From Solirubrobacterales bacterium (GTDB lineage Bacteria > Actinomycetota > Thermoleophilia > Solirubrobacterales > JACPNS01): a DNA stretch of 49,027 nt. Location: contig JACPNS010000009.1 in the NCBI GenBank assembly GCA_016185345.1, positions 1 to 49,027 on the forward strand. The letters are read 5' to 3'. The position numbers and the translations under genes were made by a program. The notes under the pieces were generated by a model. It worked only from the letters and a program-made list of their open reading frames with translations. It did no database searches and had not been told where the DNA came from. Positions 1-7,757 of the stretch are shown in pieces (positions within the stretch are counted from its first letter, which is position 1; each line of letters starts with the position of its first letter).

Positions 1-73
1 TGATCGGGGCCTGCCTTCTGCGAGCCACGGCGACGACGTCATCGCGGAACTCTTTCGGATACTGCTTTGCCAT
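1..73 (-). CDS. IS3-family transposase OrfA, partial (contig edge)
   Basis: This reading frame starts at 73 and leaves the contig after about 24 codons. It begins MAKQYPKEFRDDVVAVARRR, which matches the opening of the fuller OrfA at 17396 (MAKQYPKELRDDVVAVARSG). OrfA of IS3-type elements is a small helix-turn-helix protein that recognises the terminal repeats and is joined to OrfB by frameshifting. An in-frame ATG three codons upstream (position 82) is an alternative start. The same start is repeated at the right edge, so at least two copies of this IS exist in the genome. Confidence 0.85.
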   Translation of the reverse strand, partial: MAKQYPKEFRDDVVAVARRRQAPI

Positions 74-140
74 TTGGAACATCCTTTCGGTGAGGGGAAA
101 TCCTCACACATCAGATGTCAACCAAAGCTGGGGCAGACCC
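1..140 (-). repeat. Terminal inverted repeat, left copy (5' end of an IS3-family element)
   Basis: These 140 bases are the exact reverse complement of positions 48887-49026, and identity stops abruptly at 140/141. The block holds the outer end of an insertion sequence (it begins ggtctgcccc reading from 140 leftwards), a short leader and the start of its orfA. A diverged copy of the same end lies at 17330. The element runs off the contig, so its other end and any target duplication cannot be seen. Confidence 0.95.
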
Positions 141-307
141 TTTTGCACCCCGTACATGTGTTGCGCCGCGTTGACGCTGGTCACAAAGAGATCCGGAACA
201 TACCCCTGGGCTTCAAACTCCGACCAGTTCTCTTCGCGGACCACCCCGTGTTTGGGAAGTTCGAAATTCGGTTGATAGCTCTCGCCAGTGGTCTCATTGT
301 TTTTCAT
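141..307 (-). pseudogene. N-terminal fragment of an unknown gene interrupted by the IS
   Basis: The frame starts at ATG 307 after an AGAAGGA ribosome site and codes about 55 native residues. It then enters the IS at 140 and stops inside it at 104. The visible part is acidic and soluble, without signal peptide or membrane segment; it includes the stretch KHGVVREENWSEFEAQG. I do not recognise the family. It diverges from the J-domain gene at 367 with about 60 bp between, so the two probably share a promoter region. The remainder of the gene should lie beyond the IS outside this contig. Confidence 0.55.
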
Positions 308-366
308 TCATAACGGTTCCTTCTTACTACCTTGATTGTCCCGCAACTGGCAAAAGCTGTCAACCG

Positions 367-1173
367 TTGGAGTGTGATCGCATCAGTCGCAGGACGTTTC
401 CGGAACCGCCGGGTAGCTATTACGTTGCGCTCAACATCCCGAAGAGCTACCCCACCGAGAAGATCGGTGCTCTGCGGCGCGACTTCGCGAGAAAGCTTCA
501 CCCTGATGCACACCCAGGCGCATCTAAGGAGCGGCTCGACCAATTGGTCGCGGAACTCACGAAGATCAACGCCGCTTGCGACGTGCTTGGAAACCCGAGC
601 GAGCGCACGAGGTACGACAAGTGGGTTGAGGCGCGAGAGCTAGAAGCCGCCGCCGAACGTAAGCGAGAGGAGATGAAACGTGCGCGTGCGCAACGGGCTC
701 CGGCTAGCGATGCCGCCAATGCAAAAGGGCAAAAGTTCCGCTCAACGACAGCATCGGACGACAACTCATCGTCGACCGGCGGAAGTCCGTCGAGCAGCAG
801 CTCGTCAACGGGCGGCGGCGCGCCACCAGCCTCGGGGAAAAGCGGATCGCCGCCGCCCGCGCCGTCGAGTCGGACTCCAGGACTGAGCGCGGCAGAACAG
901 GATCGCCTGAAGGAAGAGCGTTACCGAAAGCACATCAACCGAGGGCTCGGAATCGCCTATGTCGGACTTACATCATTCATCCTGTTTTACGCCGGAGTCA
1001 TCGACAGGTGGAACCGATCTCCGACCGAGCCGATCCCAGCTGCTGACTGGATCATCGGATTCATACTGATTCCGCCCCTGTGCCTCCCGTTGACGATCCT
1101 GCTCTATCCCATTGTCGCCCTCGTGTGTTCGATTATCAGGGCCTCAGTGCCGTTGAAAGTCGATCCACGTTGA
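367..1173 (+). CDS. Membrane-anchored J-domain (DnaJ-like) protein
   Basis: This 268-residue protein has a J domain at about residues 18-70 with the HPD motif at 45-47, which in this family stimulates the ATPase of an Hsp70 partner. A charged segment follows at about 85-110. Residues 130-175 form a low-complexity linker rich in Ser, Gly and Pro, and two hydrophobic segments near 200-220 and 232-258 would anchor it in the membrane. No zinc-finger or client-binding domain of true DnaJ is visible. The only start upstream of the J domain is TTG 367, with a weak ribosome site. It opens the mobile-element block, so a role in conjugation or phage interaction is possible but is inference. Confidence 0.75.
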   Translation: MECDRISRRTFPEPPGSYYVALNIPKSYPTEKIGALRRDFARKLHPDAHPGASKERLDQLVAELTKINAACDVLGNPSERTRYDKWVEARELEAAAERKREEMKRARAQRAPASDAANAKGQKFRSTTASDDNSSSTGGSPSSSSSSTGGGAPPASGKSGSPPPAPSSRTPGLSAAEQDRLKEERYRKHINRGLGIAYVGLTSFILFYAGVIDRWNRSPTEPIPAADWIIGFILIPPLCLPLTILLYPIVALVCSIIRASVPLKVDPR

Positions 1174-1315
1174 GCCGCGGTCACGCGGTTCCACTCTCTG
1201 GCGCCAATCCACCGAACTTCTTCCATAGCTCCGTCACATCCTCCCCGTGGAAGTTCTCTGTCGGGCTCCGATACCAATCGCCAAGTCGTTGCCAAGCAAC
1301 ATCAACAGAATCCGA

Positions 1316-1495
1316 GTGAGGACAAAACGCCTCACGGACATCGATGAAGACAAGATCGCTTTGGCGTACTTCTTGCTCGCAAAACAGATCTGCGAAGACA
1401 AGTCTGATGAGAAGGAGCTGAACGATGATGCGGTGATCAAGCTCGCGTCAGACCTCGAAGAGCAAGACGACAACCGCGAGGAGTCGCAGTCGTGA
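1316..1495 (+). CDS. Small acidic protein upstream of the TraD-like ATPase
   Basis: A 59-residue acidic protein with no recognised domain; its C-terminus is rich in Glu, Asp and Gln. The frame is open from GTG 1247, but the charged, helix-forming part begins at GTG 1316, so I prefer the shorter form; neither start has a clear ribosome site. Its stop overlaps the GTG start of the ATPase gene by 4 bp (GTGA), so the two are translationally coupled. Small acidic partners of VirD4/TraD proteins are common in mobile elements, but calling this one a partner is inference from position alone. Confidence 0.55.
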   Translation: MRTKRLTDIDEDKIALAYFLLAKQICEDKSDEKELNDDAVIKLASDLEEQDDNREESQS

Positions 1496-3549
1496 GCCTC
1501 GACGGTTTTCGATCGGCCGGGACAGCAATGGCCGCACTCGCCGTGGGCGATCGTTCCGACGATCAGCTCGAGACGCGCGAGCTGCGTTTCGGCTCCGAGC
1601 TTGACGCGAATCAAGTTGAGGCGGTGCTGACGGGCATCACTGCGCTGCCTCGCGGAAGTCGGTTGACGTTCGACTGCGTGAGCGATCAGTTCGGAGTCCG
1701 GCATTTCGTACACGGCTCCCGGCACGCGGTGGCCATGCTGTCGTCGCGACTACGCGGTGTCGTCCCAACTATCCGCATCGAAACGACAAGTGAGCACGAA
1801 GAGTTCACGCCAACGTCAACGGCCCGAATCAATGGATCCCATCGTCACATGCTTCTCAGTGAGTCGAATGCGGTCCAATCGATTGCGGCGTTGCTTGCCG
1901 CCCTAACTGAGCCGCTTTCCGACGGCGAACGCATGCTGCTGCGAGTGGTCGTTTACGCGACTCGATCTCCGCGCCTTCCAGCAGACGGTGTCACGCCACT
2001 TCTAAGGCGGCACCGACTGCCGAAGCGCCACACAGCGCGAGTCCAGGCGAAGTACGACGGACCAGTGCTGGCCACGCAAACCTTGGTTGCCGTTCAATCC
2101 AAGTCGGCGCGTCGCGCGGACATGCACGTTCGTCGAGTCGTACAAGCGCTCCGCGCGTGTCAGGGAGAATTCGGGCAACTGCACGCGAGGCGCACCTCAT
2201 CGAGAGCGGCGAGGCTCTCCCACCGCGACCTGATCCCAAGGCGACAGGTTCTTTCGCCCGGAGAACTCACATCGATCATCGGTTGGCCAATTGGCGCACC
2301 GAACCTAATGGGACTCAAGCTCGGTATCGGTCCGATGCTTCCTGCGCCGCGCAATCTTCCTTCTCATGGCCGTCAATTTGCTCTCTCAACGGCAACCCAG
2401 TCTGCGGACCGCCCCATCGCCCAGCCGATTGCAGGGTCATTGCAGCACTCGGTTATCGTCGGCCCAACCGGGTCGGGGAAGTCAACGCTGCTCTCCAGTC
2501 TCATTCGTCAGGACATCCACGAGGGCCGGGGTTGCTTTGTACTGGACATGAAGGGAGACCTCGTGGAAGATCTCCTCAGTCAAATACCGCCGCATCGCCA
2601 GCGTGACGTCGTACTTCTAGATCCCTCGTCCGACCACGACCAGCCTGGCCTCCGCCTATTCCCGCCGGGCGAGACCGACATCGACCTTTCTGCCGACGTG
2701 ATGCTTTCGACGCTTCAAGAGTTGTTTGCCGATTCTTGGGGTGTGAGATCGAGTCAGTTCTTCCGACTCGGCCTCGTCACGCTCGGCACGTACGCGCGCG
2801 GCAAGCTGACGGATCTCCCCCGGCTCTTTCACGACCGGACTTTTCGTGCCCGAGTGCTCAGCGGTGTCGGCGACAGGTATGTACTCGCTGCGTGGCAACG
2901 CTTCGAATCGTTGAGCACGGCCGAACAGCTTCAGCAGCTTTCCTCACCAATGACGAAGCTTGAGCAACTCGTGGGCAGGCGCTCGCTTCGTTCAATCCTC
3001 GGCCAGAGCAATCCGAAGCTCCATTTCGGAGAAGTGCTCGCGCGTCGTCGAATCGCTCCTTTTCTCGCCTACATCGACGAGATCGCAGCGCTCGGAGCGC
3101 TCCCTCTGCCCCTCGACGGACTGCTGGAGCGCGCTCGCGGACTCGGCGTCGGCCTCACATTGAGCCCGCAGGCCCTTTCCCAGCTGAGTAAAACCGTTCA
3201 AGCTGCGGTTCTCGCAAATGTAGGAACCTTCGCCACGTTCCGCCAGTCTGGAAGTCAGGAAGCCAAAACAGCCGCAGCGGCCCTGCCCGGAGTGAGCGCA
3301 GAGCAACTCGCACATCTCGGTCGCTTCGAGATCGCGATTCGTATGAGCTTGGGTCCGGGCGCGACGTCACCGGTGATGACCGGGAGATGCTTGCCGCTTC
3401 CGCCGGGCGTCTCTGATGCGAGCGCGATTCGCGAGGTCGCCGCGAGCAACTGGGGAGGCAAAGCAGATGATGACGCGCTGTCGGAAGAACGTCCAGTCGC
3501 AGCGGACGCCGACCAGCGCGCGTCCAACCGGCGAAGGAGGACGAGTTGA
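1492..3549 (+). CDS. VirD4/TraD-like conjugative coupling ATPase
   Basis: This 685-residue P-loop ATPase of the HerA/VirD4/TraG type has Walker A GPTGSGKST at about 324-332 and Walker B LAYIDE at about 525-530. A C-terminal GARFIELD-like motor half includes TLSPQALSQL and the run through ANVGTFATFRQSG. The family moves DNA to a type IV secretion channel. There is no strong N-terminal membrane segment, as in the soluble versions carried by actinobacterial integrative elements next to replication-relaxation proteins. The start is GTG 1492, coupled to the small gene before it, and its TTGA stop overlaps the micro-ORF at 3546. No relaxase or other channel genes are seen in the window. Confidence 0.85.
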   Translation: MSLDGFRSAGTAMAALAVGDRSDDQLETRELRFGSELDANQVEAVLTGITALPRGSRLTFDCVSDQFGVRHFVHGSRHAVAMLSSRLRGVVPTIRIETTSEHEEFTPTSTARINGSHRHMLLSESNAVQSIAALLAALTEPLSDGERMLLRVVVYATRSPRLPADGVTPLLRRHRLPKRHTARVQAKYDGPVLATQTLVAVQSKSARRADMHVRRVVQALRACQGEFGQLHARRTSSRAARLSHRDLIPRRQVLSPGELTSIIGWPIGAPNLMGLKLGIGPMLPAPRNLPSHGRQFALSTATQSADRPIAQPIAGSLQHSVIVGPTGSGKSTLLSSLIRQDIHEGRGCFVLDMKGDLVEDLLSQIPPHRQRDVVLLDPSSDHDQPGLRLFPPGETDIDLSADVMLSTLQELFADSWGVRSSQFFRLGLVTLGTYARGKLTDLPRLFHDRTFRARVLSGVGDRYVLAAWQRFESLSTAEQLQQLSSPMTKLEQLVGRRSLRSILGQSNPKLHFGEVLARRRIAPFLAYIDEIAALGALPLPLDGLLERARGLGVGLTLSPQALSQLSKTVQAAVLANVGTFATFRQSGSQEAKTAAAALPGVSAEQLAHLGRFEIAIRMSLGPGATSPVMTGRCLPLPPGVSDASAIREVAASNWGGKADDDALSEERPVAADADQRASNRRRRTS

Positions 3550-3686
3550 CCCCTCGAAACCGATGTCCATTCGCTCGTCCTGTCGCCTGCGGATGGATTC
3601 CCACGCTCCCCGCAACGGCTGCGGCCGTCCACGACTACCGGAGAGGGACTGACTGCGTCGCACTCTCGCCACGGAGGCCTTCATGA
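3546..3686 (+). CDS. Coupled 46-residue micro-ORF between ATPase and replication-relaxation genes
   Basis: The frame starts at TTG 3546, overlapping the ATPase stop (TTGA), and its TGA overlaps the next ATG (ATGA at 3683). A strong AAGGAGG at 3534-3540 lies five bases upstream of the TTG, which is the best reason to believe it. The predicted peptide begins MTPRNRCPFARPVACGW and has three cysteines, no signal peptide and no recognised domain. It would keep ribosomes moving across an otherwise 133-bp gap. It could be a real small protein or only a coupling device. Confidence 0.5.
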   Translation: MTPRNRCPFARPVACGWIPTLPATAAAVHDYRRGTDCVALSPRRPS

Positions 3687-4477
3687 GCCGCGTAGGCCAT
3701 GCTCAACTCATCGAGGTAGTGGAGCGATGCGGCGAGAGGCGCCAGCGCATCGTGGAGACGGTGTGTGAGCTGAAGCTCATCACCGGACAACAGTTGCAGC
3801 GGCTGTTTTTCACCTCCGGCGCGAGCCTCTCGGCAGATCGTCGACACGCGACGCGGGAGCTGCGCTGGCTCACCGAGAACAAGCTGTTGCATCGACTTGA
3901 ACGCCGGGTCGGTGGACGCGAGTCGGGTTCGCAAGCGTTCATCTACTGCATTGGTCCGGTCGGTCGGCGCGCCGTTGAGTTCTGGCGAGGTCACGGATTG
4001 CAGCGTTCTCGATCGACATGGGAGCCGGGTGCTGCCTTTGTCGACCATGCCCTTGCGGTCACCGAGCTGTACGTGAAGCTGCACGAGAACGAACAACTCG
4101 AGCTTCTCAAGTGGCAGTCTGAGCCGTCGTGCTGGCGCACTCACCCCGGTTCGGTTGGCGAAGAACGGTGGGTGAAACCAGACGCCTTCGTCATCGTCGG
4201 TGATCAGAAATTCGAACACTTCTGGTTCATCGAGATCGATCGCGGCACCGAGCGCCTCGCCACACTTCGCCGGAAGTTTCAGGCGTACGCGGATTACGCC
4301 GCATCTGGTCGCGAGCAACGGGACCACGGGCTTTTCCCCCACGTCGTTTGGATTGCTCCGAGCGAGAAGCGTTCGCACGTTCTCATGGACCTCGCGACGA
4401 CGTTCTCAGCCATCTGCAAGTTCGTCTCAACGACTGATGAACTCGCCGTGCAACGGATTTCGGGAGTCACGCGATGA
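3683..4477 (+). CDS. Replication-relaxation family protein
   Basis: This 264-residue protein has the architecture of the replication-relaxation family of actinobacterial plasmids and integrative elements. An N-terminal winged-helix region at about 18-90 contains ITGQQLQRLFF and LRWLTENKLLHRLERR. The C-terminal half resembles a nuclease-like fold, with WVKPDAFVIV and FWFIEIDRGTERL at about 165-205. Members normally sit beside a VirD4-like ATPase, as here, and are thought to act in replication or transfer of the element. The start ATG 3683 follows GGAGG and overlaps the micro-ORF stop; the end overlaps the methyltransferase start by 4 bp (ATGA). Catalytic activity is unproven. Confidence 0.8.
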   Translation: MSRVGHAQLIEVVERCGERRQRIVETVCELKLITGQQLQRLFFTSGASLSADRRHATRELRWLTENKLLHRLERRVGGRESGSQAFIYCIGPVGRRAVEFWRGHGLQRSRSTWEPGAAFVDHALAVTELYVKLHENEQLELLKWQSEPSCWRTHPGSVGEERWVKPDAFVIVGDQKFEHFWFIEIDRGTERLATLRRKFQAYADYAASGREQRDHGLFPHVVWIAPSEKRSHVLMDLATTFSAICKFVSTTDELAVQRISGVTR

Positions 4478-5538
4478 AGTCTCGAATGAAGAACGACGCA
4501 ACCGACCGACCGCCGCTTTACGGCGACCTTCGCAAATGGGCGTTGGTGAAAGCCGACAGCCTCGCGTTGATGGCGAAGTTGCCCGACGGATGTGTCTCGG
4601 CAGTGGTCACCGATCCGCCTTACGGGATCGCGTTTGCGGGAGCATCCTGGGACGGCGGATCCGGAAACGAGTCCCTCGCGACCGGCGAAGGGTTTCAGGA
4701 GTTCTGTCGCGAATGGGCCAAGGAGGTTCACCGAATTCTCAAGCCCGGTGGTTATCTCGTGGCGTTTGGAGCGAGCCGCACCGCGCATCGATTGACATGC
4801 GGGATTGAGGATGCCGGTCTGGAGATCCGCGATGAACTCCTTTGGATGTACTCAAGCGGCATGCCTAAGAGCAGGCGACTGCCCGGTGGACGCGGAACGG
4901 CGTTGAAGCCTACCTACGAACCAGCGGTCCTCGCCCGCAAGCCCTTCGTCAAGCAGCTATCCGGCAAACCGGGCACCACTCTTGACTCGATTCGCCGGTT
5001 TGGGACGGGCGCGCTCAATATCGACGAGACGCGGATTCCTCGCGCGAATTCCGACCCTGGTCCGGACAACTACTGGCCGCCGAACGTGATCCTCACACAC
5101 GAGTCAGCCTGCACCGCCGACAGTTGCGATGACGAATGCACGGTCGCCCTGATTGACCGGATCGGAGCTGACGTCGATCGACCGCTCTCTCGCATCTTCC
5201 ACGCAGGGAAAGCAGCCCAGACCGAACGAGAAGCCGGATTAGCCGGACTCCGAGCCACAGCCAAACCGATTTTCTCGGCGTCGAAGTACAACGCGAAACC
5301 TCGGCGAAACGCGCACCCCACTGTCAAGCCGCTATCGGTGATGGAGTGGGTAATCCGACTCGTTGCTCCGAAGGATTCTCTTGTCGTCGACCCGTTTGCG
5401 GGGTCAGGCTCGACGGGCTGTGCGGCGATGCTCGCTGGCCGCTCATTCCTCGGCATCGAGCGCGAAGACGAATATGTATCGATCGCCCGCGCAAGGCTCC
5501 GTCACTGGGCTAAGGAGGCGGACCGACGTGCGAGCTAA
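4474..5538 (+). CDS. Beta-class DNA methyltransferase (DPPY type)
   Basis: A 354-residue DNA methylase with DPPY at 47-50 and the SAM-binding motif DPFAGSGSTG at about 306-315. DPPY before FxGxG is the beta-class order, with the target-recognition region between them. The DPPY motif points to N6-adenine or N4-cytosine methylation. The middle region holds four cysteines in a short span near 208-220 (CTADSCDDEC), which could form a small metal-binding insert. No restriction nuclease is encoded next to it, so it may be an orphan methylase protecting the element during transfer. It is coupled to the preceding gene by a 4-bp overlap. Confidence 0.85.
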   Translation: MKSRMKNDATDRPPLYGDLRKWALVKADSLALMAKLPDGCVSAVVTDPPYGIAFAGASWDGGSGNESLATGEGFQEFCREWAKEVHRILKPGGYLVAFGASRTAHRLTCGIEDAGLEIRDELLWMYSSGMPKSRRLPGGRGTALKPTYEPAVLARKPFVKQLSGKPGTTLDSIRRFGTGALNIDETRIPRANSDPGPDNYWPPNVILTHESACTADSCDDECTVALIDRIGADVDRPLSRIFHAGKAAQTEREAGLAGLRATAKPIFSASKYNAKPRRNAHPTVKPLSVMEWVIRLVAPKDSLVVDPFAGSGSTGCAAMLAGRSFLGIEREDEYVSIARARLRHWAKEADRRAS

Positions 5539-5664
5539 CGTCGCCGATCGACCCCAGAAACCACTTTGCGAAAGCGTTTTTCACATCGGAACTGGACTTG
5601 ACTTCGTTCGGAGAGAACGGGAACATGGACCCGACGTCGACACAAATCGAATGGGAGGAGGAAA

Positions 5665-7437
5665 ATGCAGCACGAATCGCAAGACCCCGCCGAACCGGTG
5701 GTCAACCTGACTGAAGAGCGCGGCGGACTGGACAAAATCGCCGTCACCTATCTACGCGTGTCAAGCAGTGCGCAGGCTGATAAGGACTTTGACTCGGAGG
5801 GGTTCTCGCTTCCCGCTCAGCGGCGTGCCTGTGCCGGAAAAGCATCGGCGCTCGGCGCGCAAGTGGTCGACGAGTTTGTCGAGCGAGGAGAGTCGGCTAA
5901 GTCGATGCGTCGTCGAACCGCCTTGCAGGCAATGCTTGAACGAATTAAGGCGGGCGATGTCGACTACGTAATCGTCCATAAAGTCGACCGCCTCGCTCGC
6001 AGCCGACTTGACGACGCAATGATTGTCGAAGAAATTCGCGCGGCGGGCGCGATGTTGGTCTCGGTCAGTGAGAACATCGACGAAACTCCAAGCGGACTCT
6101 TGATGCATGGAATCATGTCGTCGATCGCCGAGTTCTACTCGAGGAACCTTGCAGCCGAGGTGAAGAAGGGAACGCGCGAGAAAGCCCGGCGCGGCGGCAC
6201 GCCGTTTCGAGCACCGATCGGCTACTTGAATGTGACCGAGATGGTCGATGGTCGGCCGGTCCGGACGATTGCCGTCGATCCTGAACGTGCGCCGCTCATC
6301 ACCCACGCGTTCACGATGTACGCGACCGGGAGCTATTCACTTGCTCAGCTCGCCGAATGGTTAGAGGATCGAGGACTGCGAAATCGCCCGACGCGCGGCA
6401 GGGAGCCCCAGCCGATCGGCGTGAACCGACTCGCAGAGATGCTGCGAAGCGACTACTACATCGGAGTCGTCCGATATTCAGGCAAAGTCAGTGAAGGTCG
6501 GCACGAGCATTTGACTGATCCGGTCACATTTCACAGGGTCCAGATGGCTCTCGACAGCCAGCGCCAGTCGGGAGAAAAGAGCTGGCGTCACCACCACTAC
6601 TTGCGAGGCACCGTCTTTTGCGGGACATGCGGTGGTCGACTGACCTACACCCGTGCAAATGGCCACGGCGGAACGTATGAATACTTCGTGTGTACGAGTC
6701 GTCAAAGCAGCGGATGCACGCAGCCATACAGCCGTGTTGAGGCCGTCGAGCTAGAAATTGAGCAGGAGTATCGGAAAATCTCACTCACCTCGGCGCAACA
6801 GGAACGCATTCGAGATGCGATGGCTCGGCATGTAGATGCGCTCGATGACGCGGCTGCGCCGAAACGCCGCAAACTCACTGAAAAACTCGACAAACTGGCG
6901 CACCAGGAACGAAAGCTCCTGCGCGCCCACTACGACGACGAACTCTCAACGGAGTTGTTCTCCGAAGAGCAGCAGCGCATCCAGCGCGAGGTCGCGGCCG
7001 CCGCGCAACACCTGGAGGTCCTCGCGACTGACTACGCGGCCGTGATGGACGCGCTCGATGTCGCGCTCGAGTTATCTGACAACGCCTATGAGGCGTACTG
7101 CATGGCCAAGCCGTCGACTCGACGACTCATGAACCAAGCCATCTTCGAGTGGATCAGGATTGACCACGAGGACGTAGATGCGGTGCGCTACGCAGAGCCT
7201 TTCGCAACGCTGCTCAGCGACGACATCGCACCAGTGCGAGATTCTGCGGGGTCGGTGAACTGTCGTAAAAGAGAAAGAACCCCCACGGCGTCTTCTTGCC
7301 GTGGAGGTTCGAACCTCGAAGTTATGGTGCGGATGAGAGGACTCGAACCTCCACGGGGTTGCCCCCACGGCGACCTGAACGCCGCGCGTCTACCAATTCC
7401 GCCACATCCGCATGTGATGAGACGCGGGTCATGTTAG
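5665..7437 (+). CDS. Large serine recombinase (integrase) with read-through C-terminus
   Basis: This is a large serine recombinase of the phiC31/Bxb1 type. The N-terminal resolvase domain has the nucleophile in YLRVSS (Ser about 33) and the KVDRLARS motif near 110. A recombinase domain follows at about 190-290, then a zinc ribbon with CGTC near 318 and a second Cys pair near 340-350, and a coiled coil at about 375-450. A GGAGGAGG site precedes ATG 5665. The last 50 or so residues come from the tRNA-Leu terminator and the antisense of tRNA-Leu (7328-7411), so the native C-terminus was probably replaced at integration. The likely role is excision and integration of the 1-7.3 kb element. A 29-codon frame starting near 5624 overlaps its start; I do not call it. 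Confidence 0.9.
   Translation: MQHESQDPAEPVVNLTEERGGLDKIAVTYLRVSSSAQADKDFDSEGFSLPAQRRACAGKASALGAQVVDEFVERGESAKSMRRRTALQAMLERIKAGDVDYVIVHKVDRLARSRLDDAMIVEEIRAAGAMLVSVSENIDETPSGLLMHGIMSSIAEFYSRNLAAEVKKGTREKARRGGTPFRAPIGYLNVTEMVDGRPVRTIAVDPERAPLITHAFTMYATGSYSLAQLAEWLEDRGLRNRPTRGREPQPIGVNRLAEMLRSDYYIGVVRYSGKVSEGRHEHLTDPVTFHRVQMALDSQRQSGEKSWRHHHYLRGTVFCGTCGGRLTYTRANGHGGTYEYFVCTSRQSSGCTQPYSRVEAVELEIEQEYRKISLTSAQQERIRDAMARHVDALDDAAAPKRRKLTEKLDKLAHQERKLLRAHYDDELSTELFSEEQQRIQREVAAAAQHLEVLATDYAAVMDALDVALELSDNAYEAYCMAKPSTRRLMNQAIFEWIRIDHEDVDAVRYAEPFATLLSDDIAPVRDSAGSVNCRKRERTPTASSCRGGSNLEVMVRMRGLEPPRGCPHGDLNAARLPIPPHPHVMRRGSC
7263..7304 (-). terminator. Rho-independent terminator downstream of tRNA-Leu(CAG)
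   Basis: Read on the minus strand, a 7-bp GC stem (7298-7304 pairing with 7283-7289, 8-nt loop) is followed by a few Gs and then a U-rich tract ttctttctctttt. This is the layout of an intrinsic terminator for the tRNA. The tract resembles the one at 21837. Confidence 0.65.
7299..7356. repeat. 14-bp inverted copy of the tRNA-Leu T-arm; candidate attachment site
   Basis: The 14-mer ccgtggaggttcga at 7299-7312 is repeated in inverted orientation at 7343-7356 inside the T-arm of tRNA-Leu(CAG). Within it, 7304-7317 is a perfect 14-bp palindrome (gaggttcgaacctc). The repeat sits at the end of the serine recombinase gene, where an attachment junction is expected. That it is the crossover core is inference; the other end of the element is not in the window. 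Confidence 0.45.
7328..7411 (-). tRNA. tRNA-Leu(CAG)
   Basis: The acceptor stem is GCGGATG/CATCCGC with discriminator A. There is a long class II variable arm, the loop TTCAGGT gives anticodon CAG, and the T-arm contains GGTTCGAGTCC. CCA is not encoded. The recombinase frame runs across the whole gene on the other strand, which marks this tRNA as the likely insertion site of the mobile element. Confidence 0.95.
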
Positions 7438-7757
7438 TGGGCGCCGAGAGCCTCTGCGGCCCCGCGCTCCAGCCCAATCGCACTCTCTCCGGGGCGAATT
7501 TGATGCGACCGTCATTACTCGGGTTTCAGGCGCTTCGCCGCGGTGCTGATCGCCGCTGTCGTGATTGTCGGCATCGGCTAGCGCTGTGCGGGAAGGAAGG
7601 AGAGCGCCGCTGCGGTTTCAGGACCCGCCGGAAGGTTCTCGCCCGCACGAGCGGCGTTCGTGATGCGCGTCGCAGGCATGCAGCAGCGACGTGTGATCGC
7701 TTCGGGCTGATCTTCTGCGTCTCGGCTGGGCCCGGAGCATCGACGCCTTAAGACTGA
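7412..7757. other. Gene-free stretch upstream of tRNA-Leu(CAG)
   Basis: About 350 bp lie between tRNA-Leu and the end of the LemA-linked gene. I find no credible coding frame; the open frames lack ribosome sites and run antisense through the tRNA. It must hold the tRNA promoter (minus strand), but I cannot point to a clear -10/-35 pair. A short hydrophobic frame ending near 7580 looks like a decayed membrane-helix segment and is not called. Confidence 0.5.

Noticed and set aside
5529-5713. Small frames between the methylase and the recombinase (GTG 5529; ATG 5624)
   Set aside because: Both overlap the recombinase start, have poor ribosome sites and no protein-like features.
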